44,830 nt of DNA from Thermoleophilia bacterium (GCA_025934255.1 JAICYJ010000022.1:1-44830), one strand, 5' to 3'. Shown: positions 33,500 through 42,130, counted from the first letter of the stretch. The notes: a model not told the origin generated them from the letters alone. Translations and numbers: made by a program.

Positions 33500-34612
33500 A
33501 TGAGCAAGGAGACCGCGTTCTACGGCCGCCTTCAGGCGATGACCGACCGGTGGATGGATCTGTTCGGCTACCACGCACCGGCGGTCGTCACCGACACCCG
33601 GCAGGAGTACCGCGCGGTGCGGGTGGCGGCCGGCCTGATGGATTTCTCGATGCTGCGGAAGGTCGATCTGGACGGAGCCGGAGCACTCGCGCTGGTCGAC
33701 TCGATCGTGTGTCGTGACGTCTCAACGCTCGGCCAGGGACGGATCGCCTACGGCCCGCTGTGCGACGCCGACGGGAAGATGGTCGACGATTGCACCGTGA
33801 TGACGCGATCGTCGGGCGGTGACCAGGTACGGTTCTGTGGCGCCAACGATCGCGACTACGAGATCTTCTCGGCGGCGGCCGAAGGCCTCGGCATCGAGGC
33901 GCGGGAACGCACCGACGAGCTGCCCCACCTGTGCCTTCAGGGCCCCAACAGCCGAGCGATCCTCCAGGGCATGACCTCCAGCGACCTGTCGTCGCAAGCC
34001 TTCCCCTATTACACGTTCCGGGAGGACGTCGAGGTGGCCGGCATCCCGGTGTTCATGACCCGGCTCGGCTACACCGCCGAGCTCGGCTACGAGCTGTGGG
34101 TCGATCGCGACCGGGCCCTCGATCTCTGGGACGCCCTGTTGGAACAGGGAACCGGCCACGGCATGGAGGTGATCGGGATGGACGCGCTGGATCTGTTCCG
34201 GATCGAGGGCGGGTTCATCATCGGCGGCGTCGAGTACGACCCGACGGTGTCGCCGTACGAGTGCGGCCTGGGCTGGGCCGTCGACCTGGATAAGCCCGGA
34301 TTCCAGGGCCGCGACGCCCTCCGGGATGCCGAACAGGCGAGCACCCTGCGGCTGACGTCGGTCGTGCTCGAGGGAGGCGGGGCGGAGGCGTCGGGGGCCA
34401 AGCTGAGCGTCGATGGCGCGGTCGTCGGGTTCATCACCCAGGCCGTCGTCTCGCCCTACCTCGAGGGCAAGACGCTGGGGCTGGCCAAGGTCGACCGGAA
34501 CCGGAACCAGCCCGGTACCGCGGTCGAAGCCCGGGTGGGCGGCGAGGCAGTGCCCGGGAGGATCGTTCGCCATCCGGCCTATGACCCGGAGCGGCGGCGG
34601 GTCAAGAGCTAG
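33500..34612 (+). CDS. Aminomethyltransferase (GcvT-like) folate-dependent protein
   Basis: 370 aa. GcvT fold with EYRAVRVAAGLMDFSMLRKV, GRIAYGPLCDADGKMVDDCT, LCLQGPNSRAILQGMTSSDL, FMTRLGYTAELGYELWVDRD and LFRIEGGFIIGGVEYDPTVS. The folate-binding pattern of demethylating members (GcvT, dimethylglycine dehydrogenase C-domain, DMSP demethylase) is kept. There is no gcvH or gcvP nearby, so it is not part of a glycine cleavage operon here. It may accept a methyl group from an N- or S-methyl compound onto tetrahydrofolate. Confidence 0.85.
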   Translation: MSKETAFYGRLQAMTDRWMDLFGYHAPAVVTDTRQEYRAVRVAAGLMDFSMLRKVDLDGAGALALVDSIVCRDVSTLGQGRIAYGPLCDADGKMVDDCTVMTRSSGGDQVRFCGANDRDYEIFSAAAEGLGIEARERTDELPHLCLQGPNSRAILQGMTSSDLSSQAFPYYTFREDVEVAGIPVFMTRLGYTAELGYELWVDRDRALDLWDALLEQGTGHGMEVIGMDALDLFRIEGGFIIGGVEYDPTVSPYECGLGWAVDLDKPGFQGRDALRDAEQASTLRLTSVVLEGGGAEASGAKLSVDGAVVGFITQAVVSPYLEGKTLGLAKVDRNRNQPGTAVEARVGGEAVPGRIVRHPAYDPERRRVKS

Positions 34613-34627
34613 GCCGGGCGGTGGGCG

Positions 34628-35662
34628 TCACTCGTTCCAGCGGACGACGATCTCCCTCTGCAGACCGGGTAGCGGTAACGCTGCGGCCTCTGCCTCGACC
34701 GCCTCGCGTGCGGCGCGCGAAGGGCGACCCCAGGTCTGGATCGTCAGCGTCTCGTTCGCCCGCCGCCAGGTGCCGCTGATCTCGCCGTCGAGCAGCACGG
34801 CGCCGGGCCAGACCCTCGACGTCCAGAGCGCGCTGCGATGATCGGCGTCCGGGACAAGCAGCGCGCGGTCGTCCCCCTGCAGCAGGTAGTAGGCGTCGCC
34901 GCTCGGCAGCAGCCGCGCCGGCGCCACCGGCCCGGGGCCGGCGCGGACGGCCGGCTGGTCGCGGGCCAGGATCCACGCATCGCCGATCGGCGTGCGAACC
35001 GCGGTCAGAGAGCGCCGCAGCGAATCGAATGCCGTCACACCTTCCCGAGCCGAGATCCCCGCCCAGCGGGCAAACGCCTCGGGGGTCGTGGGACCGAACA
35101 CGTGCAGGTGCCGGCGCGCCAGCTCGAGCCGGGCCTTGAACGGATCGTCGCCTGCCGGCGGCACCGTCCAGATCGTCGGCTGCCGCGCCCCGGCCCACCG
35201 GATCAGCACCGTGCCCGTCGTCGCCGCGTACCGGAGCGCGTTCGCGTCGTGCAGCCCGAGCGCGTCCCCGGCTGCGCCGTACGGCATCGTCGCCCCGCCC
35301 AGCAGGGCGTGGAGGCGGGCGGCCAGATCCTCCGCTCGGCGGCGAGCCTTGAGGTCGTCCGGGAACCTGCCAAGCGAGAACACCGCCAGGTCGCGGGCCG
35401 CGATCACGTAGACCTGGAAGCGCGGCCCCCAGAGCTGGACGAGCGACGCGTCCTCCCAGCTTGATGGCCCCGCACCTGCGACGCGCGCGTGGATCGATAG
35501 CAGCGCGGCCCGCGGCATGCTGTCCTGGAGCCCCGCCCAGGCCGCCTGCCGCAGGGAACCCCGTCTCGGCGGAAGACGCTCGTCGAGCGCCCCGATCCGG
35601 CGTCGGAAGCCGAGGATCTCCGCCCTGCTCAGCACGAGCGGCGACGTCAACCGATCACCCAT
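34628..35662 (-). CDS. Winged-helix DNA-binding domain protein, AlkZ-like (HTH_42)
   Basis: 344 aa. Features of the HTH_42 family: N-terminal region with ALLSIHARVAGAGPSSWEDA and SLVQLWGPRFQVYVIAARD, a central winged-helix (ARRHLHVFGPTTPEAFARWA then GISAREG) and a C-terminal beta part (DRALLVPDADHRSALWTSRV, AVLLDGEISGTWRRANETLT). AlkZ is a DNA glycosylase for crosslinks; its catalytic Q-x-Q-type motif is not clearly present, so glycosylase activity is uncertain. Convergent with the GcvT-like gene. Confidence 0.78.
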   Translation of the reverse strand: MGDRLTSPLVLSRAEILGFRRRIGALDERLPPRRGSLRQAAWAGLQDSMPRAALLSIHARVAGAGPSSWEDASLVQLWGPRFQVYVIAARDLAVFSLGRFPDDLKARRRAEDLAARLHALLGGATMPYGAAGDALGLHDANALRYAATTGTVLIRWAGARQPTIWTVPPAGDDPFKARLELARRHLHVFGPTTPEAFARWAGISAREGVTAFDSLRRSLTAVRTPIGDAWILARDQPAVRAGPGPVAPARLLPSGDAYYLLQGDDRALLVPDADHRSALWTSRVWPGAVLLDGEISGTWRRANETLTIQTWGRPSRAAREAVEAEAAALPLPGLQREIVVRWNE

Positions 35663-36807
35663 CTAGCCGGCAGCGTACAGGTGGTAGCTCTGGGGAATGC
35701 CCTTCAGCTGGTGCTCGCCTGCGTCGGTGAAGGTGAAACCGCTGCCCGCCACCAGCTCCTTGACGGTCTGGGACACGAGCACCTGTCTGGGACCGGCCAG
35801 CCCCGCGATCCGGGCTCCCGTGGACACCGATATGCCGGCGCACTTTCCGTCCACCAGCTCGCACTCGCCGGTATGCACGCCGGCCCGCACCTCGATACCG
35901 AGCCCACGGACGCGTTCGTGGATGTCCAGAGCGCAGTGGATCGCCCGGGTCGGCCCGTCAAAGGTGGCGATGAAGCCGTCGCCGGCGGTGTCGTTCTCCT
36001 GGCCCCGCCAGTTTGAGAGCGCTTCTCTGATCAGGTGGTTGTGCCGCTCGATCAGGTGCTTCCAGTCGCGATCGCCGAGACGCGCCTGATGATCGGTGGT
36101 GTCGACGATGTCGGTGAACAGGATGGTGGAGAGGATCGTGTCCGGCACGACCGGCCTTGGCTGCAGGCCGACCAGGCGCGCGATCGCGTCGAGGCGGGGG
36201 CGGTTGACGGCTTCGATGTCGATGTCGCGCCCCATCCAGCCCTGCTCGGCGAACACTTCGATCCGCGCGTCGGGCATCAGCGACGCCACGTGTTCTGCCT
36301 CCGGGTGATTCTCGGCTCCTTCGCCGACCATCAGCAGTGCGGGCGCCTGGACGCTGGGCAGGACGCCGCGGATGTCGGTCTGCCACCAGATGTGTTCGAG
36401 CGCCACGGCGACATCGCGCGTGCAGGCGTTTCGCGTCAGCTTCGCCCACATCGGATCGCTTCCTGGGATGGCCGATGGCCGCCGCTCAGCTGCTCCAGGT
36501 CGTCTGCCCAAGACTCGCCGTAGCTCAGGGTTCCCCACCCGTTCAGGTCCCGCATCCGGCGTGCCAGGTCCTCCGGCCCTTCGCCCCATGGGTAGTCCGG
36601 CGCCCACGCCGTTCGCGGAAGCGGGTTCCACCAGGCCAGGGCCTGCACGCGGGCCGGGTCTCCGGCCGCGAGCAGCTCCCACCGCACGTCGAGGTTGGCG
36701 CCGAACTCGACCTGCCAGGCGATGTCGATCGGGCCTTCGCCGACCGCCTGGTAGGCGATGTAGGCGCCGTCATCGGTCTCGAGGTACTGGGGATCGGGGA
36801 TCTCCAC
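35663..36807 (-). pseudogene. Alpha/beta hydrolase-adenylate/guanylate cyclase fusion, damaged
   Basis: The start (ATG 36807) encodes MEIPDPQYLETDDGAYIAYQ, normal for this fusion family, but after about residue 43 it jumps to the segment after the nucleophile elbow (DPARVQALAWWNPLPRTAWA then PDYPWG), so roughly 75-80 residues with the catalytic Ser are missing. Near 36465 the frame shifts by one; the second frame then runs to 35663 (Met at 36451 could restart it). The cyclase domain is complete: LFTDIVDTTDHQARLGDRDW, DTAGDGFIATFDGPTRAIHC, VRAGVHTGE. Intact relatives make cyclic nucleotides. It may now express only the cyclase half. Confidence 0.75.
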
Positions 36808-36825
36808 CCTGCTTCCTACGACGGG

Positions 36826-37260
36826 CTACGTCGGCTGGTTCAGGTGGACTTCGATCCGCTCCAGGCGCGCGATGATGTCCTGCAGCTGATCCTCGGAGTG
36901 TGCGGTGTCGCCGGTGGCCTGCTCCTTGCGCGTCCGGGACACGAAGGCGCCAGTGATCGATGCGGTGATCACCGTGACGAATCCGATGCCGAGCAGCATC
37001 ACGACCGCGGCCAGGGCCTGCCCCGGGGCGGTCTCCGGTACGCGGTCGCCGTATCCGACGGTCGTCACGGTCTGGACGGCCCACCACAGCCCTGACCCGA
37101 TGGAGGGGAATCCCTTGCGGTCGATGACGGTCATCAGGAGGCCGGCGGCGACGGTGATCGTGGTGGTCACCGTGGCGATCACGACTGCCGCCGTCCTCGG
37201 GGTACCGGCACGTGCTATCAGGCTGTCAAGCTGACGCTCAGCGCGATTCTCTCTGTCCAT
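36826..37260 (-). CDS. Two-TM potassium channel with coiled-coil tail
   Basis: 144 aa. TM1 (~22-44), pore helix and selectivity filter TVTTVGYGD (residues 64-72), TM2 (~82-108), then a charged C-terminal helix (DQLQDIIARLERIEVHLNQ), probably a tetramerising coiled coil. It matches the KcsA-like minimal K+ channels. There is no cyclic-nucleotide-binding domain, although the damaged cyclase gene lies directly downstream (18-bp gap). Confidence 0.92.
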   Translation of the reverse strand: MDRENRAERQLDSLIARAGTPRTAAVVIATVTTTITVAAGLLMTVIDRKGFPSIGSGLWWAVQTVTTVGYGDRVPETAPGQALAAVVMLLGIGFVTVITASITGAFVSRTRKEQATGDTAHSEDQLQDIIARLERIEVHLNQPT

Positions 37261-37305
37261 CAGAGCAGATTCGTAGCGGTGGCCGGCAGTCCTGCCGGGC
37301 GACGG

Positions 37306-37734
37306 CTACCGTGCGCGCCCTGAACCCGCCTTTCCGCCGGTGTTGAGATCGACGGCGGCATGGATCAGCGCCCGGAACGCGTCCGCGTCGACCTCCTCGC
37401 CCTCATGGATGTCGATCGCGCGCCGCGCGTTTCCGTCGAGGCTCGAGTTGAAGAGCTTGGCCGGGTCGTTCAGCGAAGCGCCTTTCATGAAGGTCAGCTT
37501 CACGGCCGACGTGTACGACTCGCCGGTGCAGATGATGCCGTCGTGCGACCAGACCGGGGTGCCCGGGTTGGTTTTCTTGGCCCACTTCCACTCCTCGACG
37601 ACGTCCGGGTCGGCCTGCCTGATCAGCTCGCGCATCCGGCCCAGGGTCTGACCGCGCCAGTCGCCGAGCTCGGCGATTCGCTCGTCGATCAACTCGGATG
37701 CCGACCGGTCCTCGGTCGAGCCCGATTCCGTCAT
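37306..37734 (-). CDS. DUF1801 family protein
   Basis: 142 aa. YdhG-like fold: LIDERIAELGDWRGQTLGRM, IRQADPDVVEEWKWAKKTNP, TPVWSHDGIICTGESYTSAV then KLTFMKGASL and ARRAIDIHEGEEVDADAFRA. Function is unknown for the family; some members are frataxin-like in shape. Followed on the same strand by the K+ channel; the GFA gene is upstream (25-bp gap). Confidence 0.85.
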   Translation of the reverse strand: MTESGSTEDRSASELIDERIAELGDWRGQTLGRMRELIRQADPDVVEEWKWAKKTNPGTPVWSHDGIICTGESYTSAVKLTFMKGASLNDPAKLFNSSLDGNARRAIDIHEGEEVDADAFRALIHAAVDLNTGGKAGSGRAR

Positions 37735-37759
37735 GTGCTCCTCCTTGCGTTATGCGGCG

Positions 37760-38152
37760 TCAGCCCGGCGGCATCTCGGCGAACTGCGGCGCGTCATCAC
37801 CGATCTCGTGCCAGCTCGCCTTGTAGGCCACCTGCTGGTGGAAGCTGGGGCGAAGGTCGAGGTCGGGCATCAGGCCGGCGGCCACGAAGTAGACGGCGCC
37901 GAGGTCGTCGTAGAGGCTGGATCCGCAATTGCTACAGAAGTTCCGCGGTGCCAGGTGGCTCTCGTAGGTCTTCACCAGGTCCTCACCCTTGGTGAACCTG
38001 AAGTTCTCCTTTGCCACCACCACACCGGCCAGGCTGGAACCGGTCCAATGCTGGCAGCGCGTGCAGTGGCAGTAGCCCAGCGCCTGCGGGTCTTTCACCT
38101 CGTACTCCACGCGCCCGCACAGGCAAGTTCCCTTGAGTGTCTCAGACATCAC
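37760..38152 (-). CDS. GFA family (glutathione-dependent formaldehyde-activating-like) protein
   Basis: 130 aa (start ATG 38152 or 38149). Zinc-ribbon cysteines of the GFA fold are present: GTCLCGRVEYEV, GYCHCTRCQHWTGSS and RNFCSNCGSSLYDD. In the name-giving enzyme this fold handles S-hydroxymethylglutathione; most actinobacterial members have no known role because these organisms lack glutathione. Divergent from the YjbR-like gene. Confidence 0.9.
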   Translation of the reverse strand: MMSETLKGTCLCGRVEYEVKDPQALGYCHCTRCQHWTGSSLAGVVVAKENFRFTKGEDLVKTYESHLAPRNFCSNCGSSLYDDLGAVYFVAAGLMPDLDLRPSFHQQVAYKASWHEIGDDAPQFAEMPPG

Positions 38153-38235
38153 GACTCCTCCCGAGTTGGCCTGACAATCGCCTGCAACGCTACCAGACCA
38201 GGCTCGCGCTTCCAGGGTCCGGACGGTGTGCGAGC

Positions 38236-38550
38236 ATGCAGTCGATGCGGCTCGCCGACCTCAGCAACCTGGCCGCTCGGCTCGACGGCGTCTCCGAACG
38301 CCGCCGCGATGGGCTGCTCGATTGGCGGTACCACGGCCGCCTGGTCGCCCGGCAACTCGATCGCAGCCACATCGTCATCCGCTCGTCGTTCGACTCGCGG
38401 GATTTCCTCGTCCGATCGTTTCCCGAGACGTTCTCCGTGCCGCGACGCTTCGCCAAGCACATGATGATCGTCGCTGACCTCGAGCACGGGAACGCCGCGG
38501 CGATCGAAGACGCTGTCATCGGTGCGTGGGAGCTGCAGTCCGGCAAGTGA
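38236..38550 (+). CDS. MmcQ/YjbR-like protein
   Basis: 104 aa from ATG 38236. The double-wing fold of the YjbR family is recognisable: ARLDGVSERRRDGLLDWRYH then GRLVARQLD, SRDFLVRSFPETFSVPRRFA and the closing helix IEDAVIGAWELQSG. The family binds DNA weakly or has unknown roles. There is no strong RBS. Confidence 0.65.
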   Translation: MQSMRLADLSNLAARLDGVSERRRDGLLDWRYHGRLVARQLDRSHIVIRSSFDSRDFLVRSFPETFSVPRRFAKHMMIVADLEHGNAAAIEDAVIGAWELQSGK

Positions 38551-38568
38551 CGGCCGGCGCAGTGAGGC

Positions 38569-40161
38569 TCAACCCAGGGCCATGCCCTCCGCGGCAGCCG
38601 ATGGCTCAGGCTCGGGGATGCGCATCATGCGGAACGAGGTGAAGAGCCCGGCGAGGCCCGCCAGGATCGGGATCAAGAGGGCCACCTGAAGCGCCCGGTG
38701 GCGAGCGTCGGTGTTGATGCTGATGATCTCGTCCTGGGTCTGCTGGGGCCGGCCGGCCAACTGCTCCTGGAGCTGGGTGTTGGTCATCACCTCGGCGTTG
38801 TGTTCCAGAGCGTCTCCGACCTGCTGCTGCTCCGCCAGGGTCAGCACGTTGCTGGATTCGGCCAGGTTGGTGAAGCTGAAGGAGAGCGTCGCCAGCATGA
38901 TCGCGCCGGCAAAGGCGAGCCCGAACGAGAGCCCGAACGACCCGGCCGCCGAGTTGACGCCGGCAGCCTCACTGACTCGCTCCTCCGAGATCGGAGCCAG
39001 CGTGTAGTTGTTCAGCTGCGACACCAGCAGCCCCAGTCCGGCTCCCGCGATCATCAATGGGATCACCAGATACCAGCCGGAGTCCGCCCGCGGCACGATC
39101 GGAATCAGGATCACCAATCCCGTGGTCAGCAACGCGAATCCGACCCGGATGATGGCGCTGGCACGGCGATCGCCCGCCTTCCGCTCGGCGAGCAGCGCCA
39201 CCCCGAACATCGTCAGCGAGAGCGGCGCCAGCGACAGGCCGGCCTGCATCGCGCTGTACTCGAACACCATCTGCAGGTAGATCGGCAGCACGATCATGGT
39301 GCCGCCGAGGGCGATCTGCTGGAGCATCTGCTCGGAGATGCCAAACCGGAACACCTTCGACTTGAACAGGCCGGGATCGATCAGCGTCGCCTTCCCCTCG
39401 CGCTTGCGCCGCACCAGCCAGGAGGCCAGGCCGACCATCGCAAGCGCACCCACCACGAGCAGCGCGCCGACCGCCTCGCCGCCCTCCTGCCACACCAGGA
39501 TGCCCAGCACGATGCCGCCCATGCCCAGCACCGACAGCAGCGCGCCCACCGGATCGACGCTGCGCGGCCCGGTGTAGGGCACGTCGCGCACGAGCTTGAT
39601 GTTCAGCAGCACGACCAGGATGATCACGTCCTCCAGCAGGAACGCGATCCGCCAGGACAGGTAGGTGGTGATGAACCCTCCCAGCAGCGGCCCCACGGCG
39701 GCCGCGATGGCGGCGGCCGCGCCGACCAGGGCATACGCCTTCTTCTGCGCGACCCCCTGGAAGTTGCCGTGGATCAGCGACTGCATCGCCGGCAAGAGCA
39801 GCGACGCCCCCAGCCCGCCCACCACCGCCCAGAAGACGATGATCGCCGCCAGGCTCTGCGCCAGAGCCATCGCCAGCGCGCCGGTGGCGTAGGCGAGCAG
39901 GCCCACAACGTACGCCCGCTTGCGTCCGACCAGGTCACCGACCTTGCTGCCGATCAGGATGAACGCCGCGGAGACCAGCGCCTCCAGGGCGATCGCCGAC
40001 TGGACGCCGCTGACGGTCGTGTGCAGGTCATGGACGACCGACGAGATCGACACGTTCATCAGCGACGTGTCAACGACCAGCACGAACATGGCCATCGCCA
40101 GCAGGATCGCAAGCCGTTGGTTGCCCGTCTCCTCCTCGGGAACGCCGGCGGGCGCGCTCAC
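38569..40161 (-). CDS. MFS transporter, DHA2 (14-TM) drug:H+ antiporter family
   Basis: 530 aa from GTG 40161, which overlaps the stop of the upstream gene (GTGA); the longer open frame is that gene in another frame. It has about 14 hydrophobic helices, the motif A loop GSKVGDLVGRKRAYVVGLLA, motif-C-like GGLGASLLLPAMQSLIHGNF and ALVGAAAAIAAAVGPLLGGF. A hydrophilic loop before the last helix (~430-480, NVLTLAEQQQVGDALEHNAE) is typical of DHA2. It likely exports a toxic organic compound. Coupled to the small SHOCT protein. Confidence 0.92.
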   Translation of the reverse strand: MSAPAGVPEEETGNQRLAILLAMAMFVLVVDTSLMNVSISSVVHDLHTTVSGVQSAIALEALVSAAFILIGSKVGDLVGRKRAYVVGLLAYATGALAMALAQSLAAIIVFWAVVGGLGASLLLPAMQSLIHGNFQGVAQKKAYALVGAAAAIAAAVGPLLGGFITTYLSWRIAFLLEDVIILVVLLNIKLVRDVPYTGPRSVDPVGALLSVLGMGGIVLGILVWQEGGEAVGALLVVGALAMVGLASWLVRRKREGKATLIDPGLFKSKVFRFGISEQMLQQIALGGTMIVLPIYLQMVFEYSAMQAGLSLAPLSLTMFGVALLAERKAGDRRASAIIRVGFALLTTGLVILIPIVPRADSGWYLVIPLMIAGAGLGLLVSQLNNYTLAPISEERVSEAAGVNSAAGSFGLSFGLAFAGAIMLATLSFSFTNLAESSNVLTLAEQQQVGDALEHNAEVMTNTQLQEQLAGRPQQTQDEIISINTDARHRALQVALLIPILAGLAGLFTSFRMMRIPEPEPSAAAEGMALG

Positions 40162-40559
40162 GCCGACGCGAGCGCCTTCGCCTTGAGGGATTCGTACTCG
40201 GCCTGGTTGATGGCGCCGCTGTCCAGCAGCTGCTTGGCCTTCGCGATCTCCTCGGTCGAGCTGGTCGGCGCCACCGAGCGGATGTGATCGTCCATCTGCT
40301 GCTGGGCGGCCTGCTGATCCCTCACGGCGCGCTCGGTCATGCCGTCGTGGTTTGCGATCAGGTAGATGAACACGCCCAGGTAGGGAAGGATGATCACGAA
40401 GATCATCCACAACACCTTCGTGAACCCGCTGGCGTCATGCCGCCGGAACAGGTCCGAGAAGACCGTGATCAGCAGCCAGAACCAGATGATCCAGGCAAAG
40501 AAGACCGCCATCGTCCAAAGCACCGAAAGAAACGGCGGATAACTCGTGAGCAGCGTCAT
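40158..40559 (-). CDS. PLDc_N/SHOCT small membrane protein
   Basis: 133 aa from ATG 40559 with RBS GGAAGGAGTACGG; the longer frame upstream is antisense or unrelated. Two membrane helices (~12-34 and 48-68) form a PLD-nuclease-N-type anchor (FTKVLWMIFVIILPYLGVFI), then a linker and a C-terminal SHOCT motif (IAKAKQLLDSGAINQAEYES then LKAKALA). SHOCT segments mediate oligomerisation. Translationally coupled to the DHA2 transporter. Confidence 0.88.
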   Translation of the reverse strand: MTLLTSYPPFLSVLWTMAVFFAWIIWFWLLITVFSDLFRRHDASGFTKVLWMIFVIILPYLGVFIYLIANHDGMTERAVRDQQAAQQQMDDHIRSVAPTSSTEEIAKAKQLLDSGAINQAEYESLKAKALASA

Positions 40560-40666
40560 TCCGTACTCCTTCCGCCGCACACAGCCGGCAGGTGTGACCG
40601 TCATCCCGACACCGGGAGACGGCCAGATTTCCAGGGCAATCGGGCAAGCCTCGCAGGTCGCACCGC

Positions 40667-41314
40667 TCAGCGCAAGGATCCGGGTGATCGAAGCCTCTCT
40701 CCGATGATCCAGGCATACTCGATCGGCCGGCCGCCCTCGAGCTGCGTTTCCACCTCGGTGCTGACCACCGATAGGCCGGCCTCCTGGAGCAGCCGCACGA
40801 GCTCCTCGGTAGGCACCGTGTTGATGAACATCGCCACGCCGAGCCACGTGTACTGCTGCCACGGATCCTCGCCCGGCTCCGCACTCAGCAACAGCCGTCC
40901 GTTCGGCCGGAGCAGTTCGCGGAAGCTGCGAAACAGGGCGGGGTAGTCCTCACGAGCGATGTTGTCGATCAGGTACAGCGCGACGATCGCGTCGAACCCA
41001 CCTACGGGCAGATCGACCTCACGAACGTCGCCGCGGATGAACGTCGCCGCGGGAACGTTCGCCCTCGCCCGCGCGACCTGCTCGCCGGAGATATCAACAC
41101 CGGTGACCTCGTGCCTCGACGCAAGTTCGCGGGTCGCCGGCAGCCCGTTCCCGCACCCGACGTCCAGAATCCGCGACCCGTGCGGGAGGTCGGCCGCGAA
41201 CGCCCGCACGCGCTTGAGACGGGGCCAGGGCGCCTCGGCCGACTCCAGCGCCGCGTACTCGTCGGCCACCTGGTCGTAGCCTCGGGCGATGATCTCATCG
41301 TCTCGCTCCACCAC
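40667..41314 (-). CDS. Class I SAM-dependent methyltransferase
   Basis: 215 aa. Motif I HGSRILDVGCGNGLPATREL, motif II VTGVDISGEQVARARANVPA, post-motif IRGDVREVDLPVGGFDAIVA then LYLIDNI, and FRSFRELLRPNGRLLLSAEP. It fits a small-molecule methyltransferase (Methyltransf_25/11). It is divergent from the TetR gene at 41489, with hairpins in between. Confidence 0.92.
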   Translation of the reverse strand: MVERDDEIIARGYDQVADEYAALESAEAPWPRLKRVRAFAADLPHGSRILDVGCGNGLPATRELASRHEVTGVDISGEQVARARANVPAATFIRGDVREVDLPVGGFDAIVALYLIDNIAREDYPALFRSFRELLRPNGRLLLSAEPGEDPWQQYTWLGVAMFINTVPTEELVRLLQEAGLSVVSTEVETQLEGGRPIEYAWIIGERLRSPGSLR

Positions 41315-41365
41315 AGTCCAACGTCGGGGAGCGCCCTCGCGTGAGATCTCCTGGGTTGTGGTGAT

Positions 41366-41396
41366 GCGCCGGCGCCCCGGTGAAGGGCGCCGGCGC
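41366..41396. terminator. Perfect 12-bp stem-loop in a divergent region
   Basis: GCGCCGGCGCCC-N7-GGGCGCCGGCGC. It lies between two divergent genes, where no terminator is expected. A minus-strand reading frame ends at 41404 just before it, so it may end a short antisense transcript. Confidence 0.5.
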
Positions 41397-41397
41397 G

Positions 41398-41413
41398 GGC
41401 CGGTCAGCCGGCC
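41398..41413. terminator. Second hairpin in tandem
   Basis: GGCCGG-TCAG-CCGGCC, directly adjacent to the 12-bp stem-loop; it overlaps the stop of the minus-strand frame ending at 41404. Confidence 0.35.
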
Positions 41414-41475
41414 GTCACCTGGCGGTAGCTTCCGTGGCGGAACTCATCGACGAGTCCCGGATGGGTTGACCCGTT

Positions 41476-41493
41476 TTCAAGCGGCTGCTTGAA
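41476..41493. promoter_or_regulatory. Palindrome overlapping the TetR start codon
   Basis: TTCAAGC-GGCT-GCTTGAA, a perfect 7-bp inverted repeat. The TTG start of the TetR gene (41489) lies inside its right arm, so a bound repressor would cover the start. Confidence 0.5.
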
Positions 41494-42130
41494 TAGACGG
41501 GAATGGAAGCGGCGAGAACGGCAGCGTCGCGAGGCCGGACTGCGGACTCGGGCGCGGCTCCTGGAAGCTGCGCTGACTCTGATCTCAGAACGTGGTGAGG
41601 ACGGCGTTACGCTGCGCGAGCTGACGGATGCCGCCGGCGCCAACGTCGCGGCGGTGAGCTACCACTTCGGGTCGTTGCAATCGCTGTGTTACGCGGCGGT
41701 CGAGCACGCGCTCGAGCGCTATCTGGACGCTCAGCAGGAGGCGCTGAGCACGCTCGGCCCGGACTCCACGCTCGAAGCCGTGGCGGCGGCCTTTGCGCGT
41801 CCGATGATGCGCGCGCTGGCGGCGGGCGGGCGTGATCTCGCCGTGCTTCGGATCGTGTCACGGGCGGCATTGGATCCCCCGCAGGGCTGGGATCGATTCG
41901 ATGCCAGGTTCGAGGCGATTCGTGCCGACGCGCTCGGCGTGCTGAAGGCAAACGTTCCCGAGGTCAAGATCCGAGAACTGATCCTGCGCTTCCGCTGCGT
42001 GGCGGGAATGTTGGCCTGGCTGGCCCTGGCACCCATCAGCGCCGAGTTCGGAAGCATGTCCGAGAAGCAGCTCGAGCGGCTGCTGGTGCCGATCATTGCC
42101 GGCGCGTTTCGCGGCACGAATCCCGGCTGA
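41489..42130 (+). CDS. TetR family transcriptional regulator
   Basis: 213 aa. The only usable start before the HTH is TTG 41489; no Shine-Dalgarno sequence precedes it, which would fit a leaderless mRNA. HTH at ~18-65: RTRARLLEAALTLISERGED, GVTLRELTDAAGANVAAVSY then HFGSLQSL. The C-terminal part is of the TetR_C type seen in CerR/YbiH-like regulators (AVAAAFARPMMRALAAGGRD). The palindrome at 41476-41493 is a candidate autoregulatory operator. Confidence 0.88.
   Translation: MNRREWKRRERQRREAGLRTRARLLEAALTLISERGEDGVTLRELTDAAGANVAAVSYHFGSLQSLCYAAVEHALERYLDAQQEALSTLGPDSTLEAVAAAFARPMMRALAAGGRDLAVLRIVSRAALDPPQGWDRFDARFEAIRADALGVLKANVPEVKIRELILRFRCVAGMLAWLALAPISAEFGSMSEKQLERLLVPIIAGAFRGTNPG

Noticed and set aside
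33500..34612. Assignment as DMSP demethylase (DmdA) or as gcvT of the glycine cleavage system
   Set aside because: The fold is shared by GcvT, DmdA and dimethylglycine demethylases; no gcvH/gcvP or other dmd gene is present, so a specific name is not justified.
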